From the NCBI GenBank assembly GCA_039819065.1, contig JBCBSS010000018.1, positions 5,367 through 69,366 on the forward strand: DNA of 64,000 nt, read 5' to 3'. The notes beneath the pieces were generated by a model. That model had not been told where the DNA came from. It ran no database searches and saw nothing but the letters and a program-made list of their open reading frames with translations. Position numbers and translations under genes: made by a program. Within the stretch, counting starts at the first letter, position 1; each line of letters begins with the position of its first letter. Below are positions 16,226 to 25,030 of the stretch, one piece after another. Source of the DNA: JBCBSS01 sp039819065. GTDB lineage: Bacteria > Bacteroidota > Bacteroidia > Cytophagales > Cyclobacteriaceae.

Positions 16226-16885
16226 ATGAAAATACTTGTTTTAGGTGAAGAGGAATACATGCAAGAGTTTGATGCAAAGTTCGGAAGAGAAAATGAGTGT
16301 ACCTATGCCAATCATGATTCCGACTTTGACTTTCAAGATTTCGATGTAGTTTTTGACCTTTCCATCGATGAAAGCCCAGAGAATATAGAGCGCTACGCAG
16401 GAGATGAGTCCTTGACAGTTTTTTGTAATACAGCTAAAATCAGTTTAGCAGAGATTGGCTTTTTGACCGACGAAATAGCATGTGAACTTTTTGGCTTCAA
16501 TGGTTTGCCTACATTTATTGATAGGGAAGTTATGGAAGTGTCATTATACCGGGATGAGTCTAGTGATAGACTAAAAGAAATCTGTGAGGTGTTAGGAACG
16601 GATCATTTGATTGTTGATGACCGTGTAGGAATGGTTACGCCTCGGGTATTATGTATGATCATCAATGAAGCTTTCTATACCGTGCAAGAAGGTACTTCGA
16701 CCAAAGAAGAAATTGACCTTGGCATGAAACTAGGGACTAATTATCCCCACGGACCTTTTGAATGGTGTGAGAAAATAGGCGTAAAGCATGTTTATGAAAT
16801 ACTTGAAGCCATTTATGAAGACACCAAAGATGAGCGTTATAAAATATGTTCTTTGCTAAAAAAAGAATACCTTAAAACAGCGTAG
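16226..16885 (+). CDS. 3-hydroxyacyl-CoA dehydrogenase-like protein with reduced NAD domain
   Basis: A 219-residue protein. Residues about 125-215 match the 3HCDH C-terminal domain (GMVTPRVLCMIINEAFYTVQEG, then GMKLGTNYPHGPFEWCEKIG). The N-terminal 120 residues are a shrunken Rossmann-like part: it opens MKILVLGEEEYM and lacks the GxGxxG dinucleotide loop, and the catalytic histidine/glutamate stretch of true dehydrogenases is not evident. A full bacterial enzyme is about 280-300 residues. It may be a non-catalytic or altered-substrate relative; beta-oxidation activity should not be assumed. A single gene with its own -7 box. Confidence 0.75.
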   Translation: MKILVLGEEEYMQEFDAKFGRENECTYANHDSDFDFQDFDVVFDLSIDESPENIERYAGDESLTVFCNTAKISLAEIGFLTDEIACELFGFNGLPTFIDREVMEVSLYRDESSDRLKEICEVLGTDHLIVDDRVGMVTPRVLCMIINEAFYTVQEGTSTKEEIDLGMKLGTNYPHGPFEWCEKIGVKHVYEILEAIYEDTKDERYKICSLLKKEYLKTA

Positions 16886-16951
16886 TATTTAGCTCAATAT
16901 TCATGAACATTAGCGAATACTGCAGGGTTATATGAAGAGAATAATGTCGCT

Positions 16952-17248
16952 GTGATTGTAGATCTTATTTTAGTTGTAGTTGTTTTTTACCTATCCATAC
17001 CTGCGGTTACTGGATACTGTGCTTATTCCTATGGCCGTTCCTTCTGGTTTTGGTTTGGTATGGGTTTCTTCCTGCCTATAATAACCCATATCATACTGTA
17101 TTTCTTAATCAGTTACGATATCAAAAAACAGAAAACTACTGATCTACTGACCAGAGATGAAGAGATCATGATGGAACAGAACATTCAAACGGTTGTTGAC
17201 TCTGAGACCAATAAGGCACGGGTCAAATACATCAAAAAGAGTCTTTAG
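16952..17248 (+). CDS. Hypothetical small membrane protein
   Basis: A 98-residue protein with two hydrophobic segments (about residues 3-24 and 31-53) and a charged C-terminal tail of 40 residues. The start is a GTG at 16952; no in-frame ATG exists between the upstream stop (16904) and it. The spacing, glycine/aromatic pattern GRSFWFWFGMGFFLP and polar tail look like a real membrane protein, but I recognise no family. It ends two bases from the glmS stop on the opposite strand. Confidence 0.6.
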   Translation: MIVDLILVVVVFYLSIPAVTGYCAYSYGRSFWFWFGMGFFLPIITHIILYFLISYDIKKQKTTDLLTRDEEIMMEQNIQTVVDSETNKARVKYIKKSL

Positions 17249-17250
17249 AT

Positions 17251-19086
17251 TTATTCTACAGTCACTGACTTTGCCAGGTTTCTAGGCTGGTCAACATTAC
17301 AACCTCTCATAACAGCAATGTGATAAGATAAAATTTGAAGTGGGATTACGGATACCATTGGCATAAGCGCTTCGTCTGTAGCGGGTACCTCAATGACAAA
17401 CTCAGCCATCTTAGGTATGAGTGCATCACCCTCGGTCACTACCGCTATTACCTTACCTTTTCTGGCTTTAACCTCTTGTATGTTTGAAACGATTTTGTCG
17501 TAAGAACTGTCACGTGTGGCTATAAATACGACCGGCATTTCTTCATCAATCAGTGCGATAGGGCCATGCTTCATTTCAGCAGCAGGATAGCCTTCAGCAT
17601 GGATGTAGGATATCTCTTTCAACTTGAGAGCGCCTTCCAAGGCAACAGGGAAGTTGTATCCCCTACCGAGGTAAAGGAAGTTTCTGGCATCCTTGAATAG
17701 ATCGGCTATGTATTTGACTTGATCATTTAACTCAAGCGCTTTTTCTACCTTACCGGGTATAGTTTCTAACTCTGTCAAGAGTTCACGATAGCGGCTTTCG
17801 GTGATGCTACCTTTTTTGGTAGCTACAATCAGAGCGATCATACTCAGGACAGTGAGTTGGGCGGTAAAAGCTTTGGTACTTGCTACACCTATCTCAGGCC
17901 CCGCGTGAGTGTAAGCTCCTTCATGAGAAGCTCTTGCAATAGATGAGCCTACTACGTTACAAACACCGAAAATAATAGCTCCTTTTGATTTAGCTAAGTC
18001 AATTGCCGCTAGGGTATCAGCTGTCTCACCAGATTGAGAAATCGCGATTACAACATCTCCCTCATTGATGACCGGGTTTCTATATCTGAACTCGGAGGCA
18101 TATTCTACCTCAACCGGTACCCTGCAGAATTCTTCGAAGAAATATTCTGCCACCAGTCCGGCGTGCCAGGACGTACCGCATGCTACTATGATGATACGCT
18201 CAGCATTAACAAGCTTATTAGCATACTCCCTAATTCCTCCAAGGACCAAACGTCCGTTTCTTGCATTCAAGCGTCCCCTCATGCAATCTCCAATCGAGCG
18301 TGGCTGCTCAAAGATTTCTTTAAGCATAAAGTGCTCATATCCACTCTTTTCTATGGCCTCTAGTTCAAGGTCTAGCGTATGGATATACGGTGTCATTGGT
18401 ACATCCTGAGTGTTTTTGATCTTGAGCGTATTATTTTCTATGATGGCTATTTCATAATCGTTCAAATAGACCACCTCGTTAGTATATTCAATGATAGGCG
18501 TGGCGTCTGAGGCAAGGAAAAATTCATCCTTACCGAGCCCAACAACCAATGGACTTCCCTTTCTTGCCGCAATGAGTCTGTCAGGCCTATCCTTTGACAA
18601 GATCACTATTGCATAAGCGCCAACCACCTTAGTTAACGCAAGACGAACGGCTTCCTCTAACGTACAATCGTTATGTTTCCAGATGTCTTCAATGAAATGA
18701 ATGAATACTTCTGAGTCTGTTTCGCTTTCGAATTGGTGGCCTTTGTTGAGAAGGTCTTGTTTGATGGCACTGTAATTCTCAATGATACCATTATGGATAA
18801 TAGCTAACTCGCCACTGCCAGAGATGTGCGGGTGTGCATTAACATCATTTGGTTCTCCGTGAGTGGCCCATCTGGTGTGGCCTATACCTACCGTACTTTC
18901 CAGTCTTTTCCCTTCAAGTAACTGCTCCAACTCACTCACTTTGCCTTTACGTTTGTAAATATTGAGTTGGCCGTTGAGTAGCGCAATTCCGGCACTGTCG
19001 TATCCTCTGTATTCTAATCTTTTAAGGCCTTTAATGATTACTTCATGAGCCTGCCTTTGCCCTACATAAGCGACGATCCCGCACAT
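17251..19086 (-). CDS. glmS: Glutamine--fructose-6-phosphate aminotransferase (isomerizing)
   Basis: A 611-residue enzyme that makes glucosamine-6-phosphate, the entry to peptidoglycan and lipopolysaccharide amino sugars. The class II glutaminase domain starts MCGIVAYVG with the nucleophile Cys2 exposed after methionine removal, and has GIGHTRWATHG. Two SIS domains follow (VACGTSWHAG and SQSGETADT in the first; YLGRGYNFPVALEGALKLKE in the second), and the C-terminus DQPRNLAKSVTVE is the canonical end. It lies 30 bases downstream of the DUF4270 gene, the conserved order in this phylum; no glmS ribozyme is visible. Confidence 0.98.
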   Translation of the reverse strand: MCGIVAYVGQRQAHEVIIKGLKRLEYRGYDSAGIALLNGQLNIYKRKGKVSELEQLLEGKRLESTVGIGHTRWATHGEPNDVNAHPHISGSGELAIIHNGIIENYSAIKQDLLNKGHQFESETDSEVFIHFIEDIWKHNDCTLEEAVRLALTKVVGAYAIVILSKDRPDRLIAARKGSPLVVGLGKDEFFLASDATPIIEYTNEVVYLNDYEIAIIENNTLKIKNTQDVPMTPYIHTLDLELEAIEKSGYEHFMLKEIFEQPRSIGDCMRGRLNARNGRLVLGGIREYANKLVNAERIIIVACGTSWHAGLVAEYFFEEFCRVPVEVEYASEFRYRNPVINEGDVVIAISQSGETADTLAAIDLAKSKGAIIFGVCNVVGSSIARASHEGAYTHAGPEIGVASTKAFTAQLTVLSMIALIVATKKGSITESRYRELLTELETIPGKVEKALELNDQVKYIADLFKDARNFLYLGRGYNFPVALEGALKLKEISYIHAEGYPAAEMKHGPIALIDEEMPVVFIATRDSSYDKIVSNIQEVKARKGKVIAVVTEGDALIPKMAEFVIEVPATDEALMPMVSVIPLQILSYHIAVMRGCNVDQPRNLAKSVTVE

Positions 19087-19116
19087 AACTAAAAAGTTGT
19101 TGATTGAAGAAAAATA

Positions 19117-20511
19117 CTACTTAGGTCTGGTATAAAAAAATCTTAGCTTGATATTCTCTTTTTCAGTAATAAACCTATTTACGCTTGCTCCAAATTGGGA
19201 TGGAACAATAAACACTTGCTGCGTACTATCATTTCTATCAAGTATATTCTGTAAGAATATGGTAACAGGGATATTGTAACCTCTTGATGCTGTATCATAG
19301 TTGACAATTGCAGAGAAGTCATCCAGAATAATACTGATTCCCCCACCAACTAAGCGATTGTTTTCATCGGCAAGCAACACACCTATAGACCCAGGTGGTT
19401 CTAGGCCTTGTTGAATATCCTGAGCATCATTCAGTATGATTTGAGCACTGTTTAGGATTGCGTTATCCAGCGTGTCTATGAAGGCATCTTCAGAGAATGA
19501 CGATAAGTCTAATTTGGTTACTACTGAGCCACCAGCCTGAACATAGGCGAGGTCACCAGCAGGTTCGAAACTTGTATTAAATGAATTAAGGTCCGCTAAA
19601 GCAGTGCCACTTCTATTTGATTCCAGTCTATTGGGAGTAATTCTATTGAAGTGGTTCAGTGCGATTTGACCAAATGTTGAGGTATTGAGATTGAAATCAA
19701 ATTCTCTTTGCACACGGTTCCCCTCGCTATCTATTTCAGAATAGTAAAGCGTCATTTGCGAATTGGCATCAGAAATATTGAATCCAAGTAGTGCCCCTTC
19801 TGTGCCTTCATTCACCACTGAAATTCCGGGGATGAAGTTTTCAAAATCGTCACGATCTGTCAGAAAGTTATCCGCCGTACTGTCATTTAATGCTTGGTTG
19901 AAAATTTCAAGGCCGAAGCTATTATTTAGTTTGACATCCATCAGATAAATGAATCTGCCGTTGGTGTCGAAACTGTTTACGATTGTTGTGTCAGCGGCCT
20001 GAAATACCCTGTCTACAGAGTCAGGTTGCAATGTAAATGTAGTTTCGCCTAATTTCTCTCCTCTCTGTGCATCGTGGAAAGTGAAGACAGTAGAAGAATC
20101 AGTAATAGACTCGTTTAAACGATACACGGCAAAGTTCTGAGGTGTCTCTATCTGGTTGCCATAGAAGTATTGGACTCTTAAATGCAATACGATTGAGTCA
20201 AAAGCCGCTGTTTCGTCTATGCTCTGAGGTAATGTTGTAGAACTTAAGAAAAGCTGTGAATAGCCCTCGGCGCTAACACTACCAAATAACGGATCGGTGT
20301 AGGAACCAGCCAGAAGGCGTCCTGAGTTTCTTGTATTGATGCTGTCCAACCATACTACAGAGGTCGGAATATCTACTTCTGAGAAAAAGACTTCGAAGTT
20401 GTCGTTTTCTGTGTCAAATCCGGTATTGCTGAAATCGTCTTCACAGGAAATCACAAAAACGGCTATTACGTTGAGTAGTAATAGCCATTTTTTTCTAGCC
20501 CACAAGTTCAT
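19117..20511 (-). CDS. DUF4270 family outer-membrane lipoprotein
   Basis: A 464-residue protein with a lipoprotein signal (hydrophobic LLLLNVIAVFVISC, lipobox cysteine near residue 23). The mature part is beta-rich and matches the DUF4270 pattern of Bacteroidota (SVVWLDSINTRNSGRLLAGSYTDPLFGS near the N-terminus). Family members are predicted surface or periplasmic lipoproteins of unknown role. It overlaps the end of the GT5-like gene by 17 bases and precedes glmS by 30 bases, so the three probably form one transcript. The repeated linkage to amino-sugar synthesis suggests an envelope job, which is inference. Confidence 0.88.
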   Translation of the reverse strand: MNLWARKKWLLLLNVIAVFVISCEDDFSNTGFDTENDNFEVFFSEVDIPTSVVWLDSINTRNSGRLLAGSYTDPLFGSVSAEGYSQLFLSSTTLPQSIDETAAFDSIVLHLRVQYFYGNQIETPQNFAVYRLNESITDSSTVFTFHDAQRGEKLGETTFTLQPDSVDRVFQAADTTIVNSFDTNGRFIYLMDVKLNNSFGLEIFNQALNDSTADNFLTDRDDFENFIPGISVVNEGTEGALLGFNISDANSQMTLYYSEIDSEGNRVQREFDFNLNTSTFGQIALNHFNRITPNRLESNRSGTALADLNSFNTSFEPAGDLAYVQAGGSVVTKLDLSSFSEDAFIDTLDNAILNSAQIILNDAQDIQQGLEPPGSIGVLLADENNRLVGGGISIILDDFSAIVNYDTASRGYNIPVTIFLQNILDRNDSTQQVFIVPSQFGASVNRFITEKENIKLRFFYTRPK

Positions 20512-21301
20512 TATATAGATTGAAATAAGAGTCTAAGTAAGTTTCTTCTTGGTGTTCTATTGTATCTATTTTCTTATCATCATTAAGATCACCTAACTCT
20601 TCAATGATCTTATCTTCTCCGGCATTGATAATAACATCCGAGAATTCTACGCCGAGTTTGATAAACCCGTTGTAATCAGCTGACTTTAAGTTATTCAGCA
20701 TATCATCCTCGATGTCGATCATCTTAACCTTACCAAGAAGATCTCCTTTGAATTTGTGAGAGAACTTGTTATTGTGGATTGTGAAAACTGTCTTAGCATC
20801 CTTGAAGATAGGATCATTTTTGTAAGTGGTTTTCAAGTATAGAGGGATAAGGCTTGTCATCCAGTCATTGCAATGTACAATATCCGGAGCCCACCCTAAT
20901 TTCTTCACCGTTTCTAATACTCCCTTACAGAAGAAGATGGCTCTTTCATCATTATCTTCGTAAAAGTTGTTCTCCTTGTCATGAAAGACAGACTTCCTGT
21001 GGAAGTAGTCCTCGTTGTCAATGAAGTAAACTTGGAGTTTTGCATTTGGAATTGATGCAACTTTAATAATGAGGGGTTTTTCCTCCTCTCCAACGGCGAT
21101 GTTAATCCCCGACAATCTTACAACTTCATGCAACCTATTCTTTCTTTCATTGATGAGACCAAATCTCGGTACGAGAATCCTTATCTCCATGCCCCGTTCC
21201 TGCATTGCTTGGGGAAGTTTACGAACAAAATTCGCTACTTCTGAGGTTTGTAAAAAAGGATTAATTTCGCTAGCCACATAAAGTATCCTACACTTCGCCA
21301 T
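20495..21301 (-). CDS. Glycogen/starch synthase-like protein, GT5 N-terminal domain only
   Basis: A 268-residue protein that matches the N-terminal (acceptor-side) Rossmann domain of GT5 glycogen synthase: ILYVASEINPF at the start, FCKGVLETVKKLGWAPDIVHCNDW and KTVFTIHNN. The donor loop normally reads KTGGL; here it reads LQTSEV, and the C-terminal GT1 domain that binds ADP-glucose is absent (full enzymes have about 480 residues). It is therefore unlikely to make glycogen alone. The short form beside panC and DUF4270 is a recurrent arrangement in Bacteroidota, so it is not a recent truncation. A good promoter lies upstream. Confidence 0.85.
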   Translation of the reverse strand: MAKCRILYVASEINPFLQTSEVANFVRKLPQAMQERGMEIRILVPRFGLINERKNRLHEVVRLSGINIAVGEEEKPLIIKVASIPNAKLQVYFIDNEDYFHRKSVFHDKENNFYEDNDERAIFFCKGVLETVKKLGWAPDIVHCNDWMTSLIPLYLKTTYKNDPIFKDAKTVFTIHNNKFSHKFKGDLLGKVKMIDIEDDMLNNLKSADYNGFIKLGVEFSDVIINAGEDKIIEELGDLNDDKKIDTIEHQEETYLDSYFNLYNELVG

Positions 21302-21338
21302 ATCTGAGCTTATTTTTTTTGACTTTAAAAACAGACCA

Positions 21339-21368
21339 CAAAATTACAAAATTTTATTCTGTTTTCAA
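21339..21368 (-). promoter_or_regulatory. Promoter of the GT5-like/DUF4270/glmS operon
   Basis: On the minus strand, TTG (21366-21368), a 19-base spacer and TAATTTTG (21339-21346) match the Bacteroidota TTG-N19-TAnnTTTG layout exactly. It is the best promoter match in the window. Confidence 0.65.
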
Positions 21369-21429
21369 GATTTTGTATTTCTAATAACGTAATTTTAGGC
21401 CTACTTATTTCCCATCTTTTCTTTATCTG

Positions 21430-22284
21430 GTGGATATTTTCGAAGAAATTCAGCCTCTCAAAAGGCATATTAAAAAAGCTAAGTTTGAGGGCAAAACCAT
21501 CGGTTTTGTGCCTACTATGGGAGCGCTACACGAAGGTCACTTAAGTCTTATCAGGGCTTCGAAGAAAAGCAATGATCTCACCGTTTGTAGTATTTATGTT
21601 AATCCAACTCAGTTCAACAATTCAGAAGATCTAGAGAAGTATCCAAAGACGTTGGACAACGATCTAAACTTATTAGAAGAGGAGGGTTGCGAAATTGTAT
21701 TTTGCCCAAATGACCAGAGTATGTATAATGGGCAAAATGGGAAGTTAGAATTTAAGTTTGGTCATTTAGAAAGTACGATGGAAGGGAAATTCAGGCCGGG
21801 GCATTTCAATGGTGTGGCTTTAATTGTCTCGAAGTTTTTCAACATTTTACAACCAGATAAAGCCTATTTTGGGCAAAAAGACCTGCAGCAGTTTTTGGTT
21901 ATCGAACAAGTGGTTAAAAATCTGTACTTTGATTTAGAACTGGTTTGTATACCGATATTACGAGAGTCTAATGGCTTGGCCATGTCATCAAGGAATATGA
22001 GAATAGCCCTTGAAGATAAGGAGAAGGCTTTACTGTTTTATAAGGCACTTATAGAAGCTAAACGCTTGATTATGAACAAAGTCAGTGTTGCGGAAACTAA
22101 ATTACGTGTTGAAGAATTATTTAAGGGGTATGAAAGTGTTCAACTTGAATATTTTCATATTGTTGATGGAGATACATTGGAAGAAAAGCATGAAATTCGC
22201 GCTGAATCTTCCGAGAAAGTAGCGTTCTGCATAGCTGGATATGTGGGGCAAGTTCGACTGATTGATAATATGTTTTTAAACTAA
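21430..22284 (+). CDS. panC: Pantothenate synthetase (pantoate--beta-alanine ligase)
   Basis: A 284-residue ATP-dependent ligase that joins pantoate and beta-alanine. GFVPTMGALHEGHLSLI carries the HxGH-type nucleotidyl motif, YVNPTQFN and YFGQKDLQQ bind ATP and pantoate, and SSRNMR is the conserved late loop. Length is standard. The start is a GTG at 21430; no upstream in-frame ATG fits. It opens the plus-strand run panC-panD-flippase-rfaE2-peptidase; panD supplies its beta-alanine. Confidence 0.97.
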   Translation: MDIFEEIQPLKRHIKKAKFEGKTIGFVPTMGALHEGHLSLIRASKKSNDLTVCSIYVNPTQFNNSEDLEKYPKTLDNDLNLLEEEGCEIVFCPNDQSMYNGQNGKLEFKFGHLESTMEGKFRPGHFNGVALIVSKFFNILQPDKAYFGQKDLQQFLVIEQVVKNLYFDLELVCIPILRESNGLAMSSRNMRIALEDKEKALLFYKALIEAKRLIMNKVSVAETKLRVEELFKGYESVQLEYFHIVDGDTLEEKHEIRAESSEKVAFCIAGYVGQVRLIDNMFLN

Positions 22285-22301
22285 GTTTTGGCGAGTAAGC
22301 A

Positions 22302-22649
22302 ATGTTTATAGAAGTTCTTAAATCCAAGATTCATAGAGCTAAGATTACACAAGCTGAACTTCATTATGTGGGCAGTATTACCATAGATGAAGACTTGATG
22401 GAGGCAGCAGATTTAATTGAAAATGAGAAAGTTCAGATCGTTAACATCAATAATGGTGAACGATTAGAAACTTACGTAATCAAAGGAGAGAGAGGAAGCG
22501 GGATGATTTGCCTCAATGGGCCGGCCGCAAGGAAGGCTCAAGTTGGTGATATCATTATCATCATCTCTTACGCCGCTATGGAACGCGAAGAAGCCAAAGC
22601 ATATAAACCAGTTGTTATCTTTCCTACCGAAAACAATCAGCTTCCCTAA
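22302..22649 (+). CDS. panD: Aspartate 1-decarboxylase proenzyme
   Basis: A 115-residue pyruvoyl enzyme that makes beta-alanine from aspartate. It self-cleaves at Gly24-Ser25 in YVGSITID to form the pyruvoyl group. Lys9 in LKSKIHRA, and GAA-type loop LNGPAARKAQVGD, are in place. It lies 17 bases behind panC and supplies its substrate, so both steps of the late pantothenate pathway are coupled. Confidence 0.97.
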   Translation: MFIEVLKSKIHRAKITQAELHYVGSITIDEDLMEAADLIENEKVQIVNINNGERLETYVIKGERGSGMICLNGPAARKAQVGDIIIIISYAAMEREEAKAYKPVVIFPTENNQLP

Positions 22650-22664
22650 CATCCTTATCTGAAC

Positions 22665-23723
22665 ATGTCATCTAAAATCAAGGGGCTTATTAAATTTTTG
22701 GTAATGATCCTCGTAGCCGGGCTTTTACTCTGGCTTTCTTTGAGTAGTATTCAAGTCCCTGAAGGAGAGAGCAGGACCAGCTTTCTACTAGAAAATTGGA
22801 ACACGGCTGATAAGTGGTTCTTAATATTCTCAGGAATAATGGCATTAGTCAGCCACGCTGTAAGGGCTGAAAGGTGGAAGATATTATTGGCTCCATTGGG
22901 ACATCAGATCAGTTTCAAGAAAAGTTTCCTTTCTGTGATGATAGGATACTTTGTTAACCTGGCCATTCCTAGAGGAGGTGAACTTTCAAGGTGTTATAAC
23001 TTGTACAAGCTCGATGATGTGCCAGCAGATGAATCCTTTGGTACGGTGATCGCCGAGAGAGTGGTTGACTTGATATTTTTAGTCTTGTTGATAGCGATAT
23101 CCTTTCTAATTGAACTGGACAAGCTCATAGAGTTCTTCATGGCCATCGATTATTCAGGCGGAGGTAAAGGAGCCGAAGGTCAAGGTTTCCCATGGTTGTA
23201 TGCCTTGGGAGGAGTGTTCTTTCTAGGTTTGATCGCCACTGTTTTATACCTGAGAAAGAAGAGGATTCTAAGACTTCGGATTTTATCAAAAGTGATTACT
23301 GCCTTCAAAGGCATCAAAAATGGATTAAGGGTCATCTTCAAGTTGAAACCAGGGCGCAGAAACTTTTTTATTTTCTATTCTTTACTCATTTGGGTCCTTT
23401 ATTATTTGATGAGCTATTTCGTTATTCTTGCCTTTCCTGAAACAGAAAATCTCGGCCTTTTGGCTACGTTGACCATTTTTGTGATCGGAGGTATAGCAAT
23501 GGCAATTCCACTGCCTGGCGGCACAGGCAGCTATCATGTATTGGTTCCTTTAGGGCTGAGCTATCTGTATCAGTTGGCGGATGATAAAGCCAAGGCGTTT
23601 ACCTTTATATTCCATGGCTGGCAATTGGTGATCATCATCATTTTTGGGTTAATGGCACTTATATGGAGTCGATTGTTGTACAAAACGAAATTGAGAAATG
23701 CCAACGTCCGAAAAAATACTTGA
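22665..23723 (+). CDS. Flippase-like membrane protein (LPG synthase TM / UPF0104 family)
   Basis: A 352-residue protein with about eight hydrophobic segments and the family marks HAVRAERWKILLAP, YFVNLAIPRGGELSRCY and a late AIPLPGGTGSYHVLVPLG. It corresponds to the membrane domain of lysylphosphatidylglycerol synthases (MprF) without the soluble synthase domain, like stand-alone UPF0104 proteins thought to move or flip lipids. It sits 15 bases after panD and overlaps rfaE2 by 26 bases, so a role in lipid or lipopolysaccharide handling is a fair inference. Confidence 0.88.
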   Translation: MSSKIKGLIKFLVMILVAGLLLWLSLSSIQVPEGESRTSFLLENWNTADKWFLIFSGIMALVSHAVRAERWKILLAPLGHQISFKKSFLSVMIGYFVNLAIPRGGELSRCYNLYKLDDVPADESFGTVIAERVVDLIFLVLLIAISFLIELDKLIEFFMAIDYSGGGKGAEGQGFPWLYALGGVFFLGLIATVLYLRKKRILRLRILSKVITAFKGIKNGLRVIFKLKPGRRNFFIFYSLLIWVLYYLMSYFVILAFPETENLGLLATLTIFVIGGIAMAIPLPGGTGSYHVLVPLGLSYLYQLADDKAKAFTFIFHGWQLVIIIIFGLMALIWSRLLYKTKLRNANVRKNT

Positions 23724-24177
23724 TCTTAAGAAACTACAAGCCACAATAACCAATTGGCAATCTGAGGGGGACAAAGTTGTATTCACCAATGGTTGTTTTG
23801 ATATCATTCATCTTGGGCATATAGATTACCTTGAAAAAGCGCGGAATCTGGGAGATAGGTTAATCGTAGCGTTGAATACTGATGCTTCTGTGAGTGGATT
23901 AAAGGGACCGAGCAGGCCGGTGGTAAATGAATATGCAAGGGCGCGTGTAATGTCAGCACTAGAATTCGTGGATGCGGTGACTTTTTTTAGTGAAAATACC
24001 CCTTACGAACTGATCAAAATGCTAAAACCTGATATTTTAGTGAAAGGAAGTGACTATTTGGCAGACAATATCGTTGGCGCAGATGTTGTTATAGACAATG
24101 GGGGTCAGGTGCTTACCGTAGAATTGGTAGAAGGTTACTCGACTTCCAGTATTATTAACAAAATCAAGTCAAACTAA
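23698..24177 (+). CDS. rfaE2: D-glycero-beta-D-manno-heptose 1-phosphate adenylyltransferase
   Basis: A 159-residue nucleotidyltransferase with FTNGCFDIIHLGHIDYL (HxGH motif) and a late VEGYSTSSIINKI helix that binds the nucleotide, as in the C-terminal half of HldE. It turns heptose-1-phosphate plus ATP into ADP-heptose for lipopolysaccharide. The N-terminal kinase domain of HldE is not fused, and rfaE1 is not in the window. It begins inside the last 26 bases of the flippase-like gene, so translation is coupled. Confidence 0.93.
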   Translation: MPTSEKILDLKKLQATITNWQSEGDKVVFTNGCFDIIHLGHIDYLEKARNLGDRLIVALNTDASVSGLKGPSRPVVNEYARARVMSALEFVDAVTFFSENTPYELIKMLKPDILVKGSDYLADNIVGADVVIDNGGQVLTVELVEGYSTSSIINKIKSN

Positions 24178-24188
24178 AAAAGTGAAGT

Positions 24189-24878
24189 ATGTTACTGATT
24201 ATCATTGTTGGTTTCATGATTGTGAGCTTCGCTGTGAGCTCAACACTAAAGAGGAAATTCAAGAAGTATTCCCAAATCCCTTTAAATGCTAATTTGTCTG
24301 GGGCACAAGCCGCAGAGTTGATGTTAGTAGATTACGGCATAAGAGATGTTCGAATTGTATCGGTTCCTGGACAATTGACAGACCACTATAATCCTGCTAC
24401 TAAAACAGTGAACCTGAGTGAGGAAGTATATCACGGTCGTAATGCTGCGGCTGTCGCGGTTGCCACTCACGAATGTGGCCATGCTGTGCAACATGCAACA
24501 GCTTACAGTATGTTGGAGATGAGGTCTGCACTTGTACCGTTGCAAAACGTAAGTGCAAGAATTATCAACATCATATTCATTGCTATGTTTGTTGGAGCTT
24601 TTGCGCTACCACAAATCATTCCTTTCAATTTAGCGCTTATCGTTATCATTAGCTGTTATGCTATTTTCACATTATTTGCTGTGGTAACATTACCAGTGGA
24701 ATTCGATGCCAGCAAAAGGGCACTCAGTTGGGTGCAAGAGAGAGGCATAGTTACTGACCGAGAACATTGGATGGCAAAGGATGCATTGAAATGGGCAGCA
24801 ATGACTTATGTGGTGGCGGCACTTTCATCATTAGTGATGCTGCTTTACTATCTCAGTCTTCTGACCGGAAACGACTAA
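24189..24878 (+). CDS. Zinc metallopeptidase, YugP family
   Basis: A 229-residue membrane protein. An N-terminal membrane segment (about 3-16) precedes a soluble zinc domain with THECGHAVQHA, the HExxH motif, near residue 96, and the GVRDVRI/LTDHYNP block typical of the YugP (Zn_peptidase_2) family. At least three further hydrophobic segments follow. The substrate is unknown; members are thought to be membrane proteases. It ends the plus-strand run that begins with panC; a terminator follows about 90 bases later. Confidence 0.9.
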   Translation: MLLIIIVGFMIVSFAVSSTLKRKFKKYSQIPLNANLSGAQAAELMLVDYGIRDVRIVSVPGQLTDHYNPATKTVNLSEEVYHGRNAAAVAVATHECGHAVQHATAYSMLEMRSALVPLQNVSARIINIIFIAMFVGAFALPQIIPFNLALIVIISCYAIFTLFAVVTLPVEFDASKRALSWVQERGIVTDREHWMAKDALKWAAMTYVVAALSSLVMLLYYLSLLTGND

Positions 24879-24969
24879 AATCCTATCAATAGACGAAATC
24901 CTTCATTGTACCATTAGGATAAATGAAAGGTATTCATCATCATAAATAGGGTTAGAAATTGTAATTTAG

Positions 24970-24999
24970 CGGGGCCTTGAACAGGCCTCGTTTTTTTTT
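24970..24999 (+). terminator. Intrinsic terminator behind the panC-to-peptidase run
   Basis: CGGGGCCT (24970-24977) pairs with AGGCCTCG (24983-24990), one G-T wobble, loop TGAAC, followed by nine T residues. Confidence 0.88.
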
Positions 25000-25030
25000 G
25001 TTTAAACTCTAACGCTATTAAATACAAAAA

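Noticed and set aside
17251..19300. A glmS ribozyme upstream of glmS
   Set aside because: The gap to DUF4270 is only 30 bases and has no room for it.
20495..21301. Glycogen synthase broken by a recent frameshift
   Set aside because: No GT1 domain remains downstream in any frame; the DUF4270 gene starts inside the end, and the short form is a stable arrangement in the phylum.
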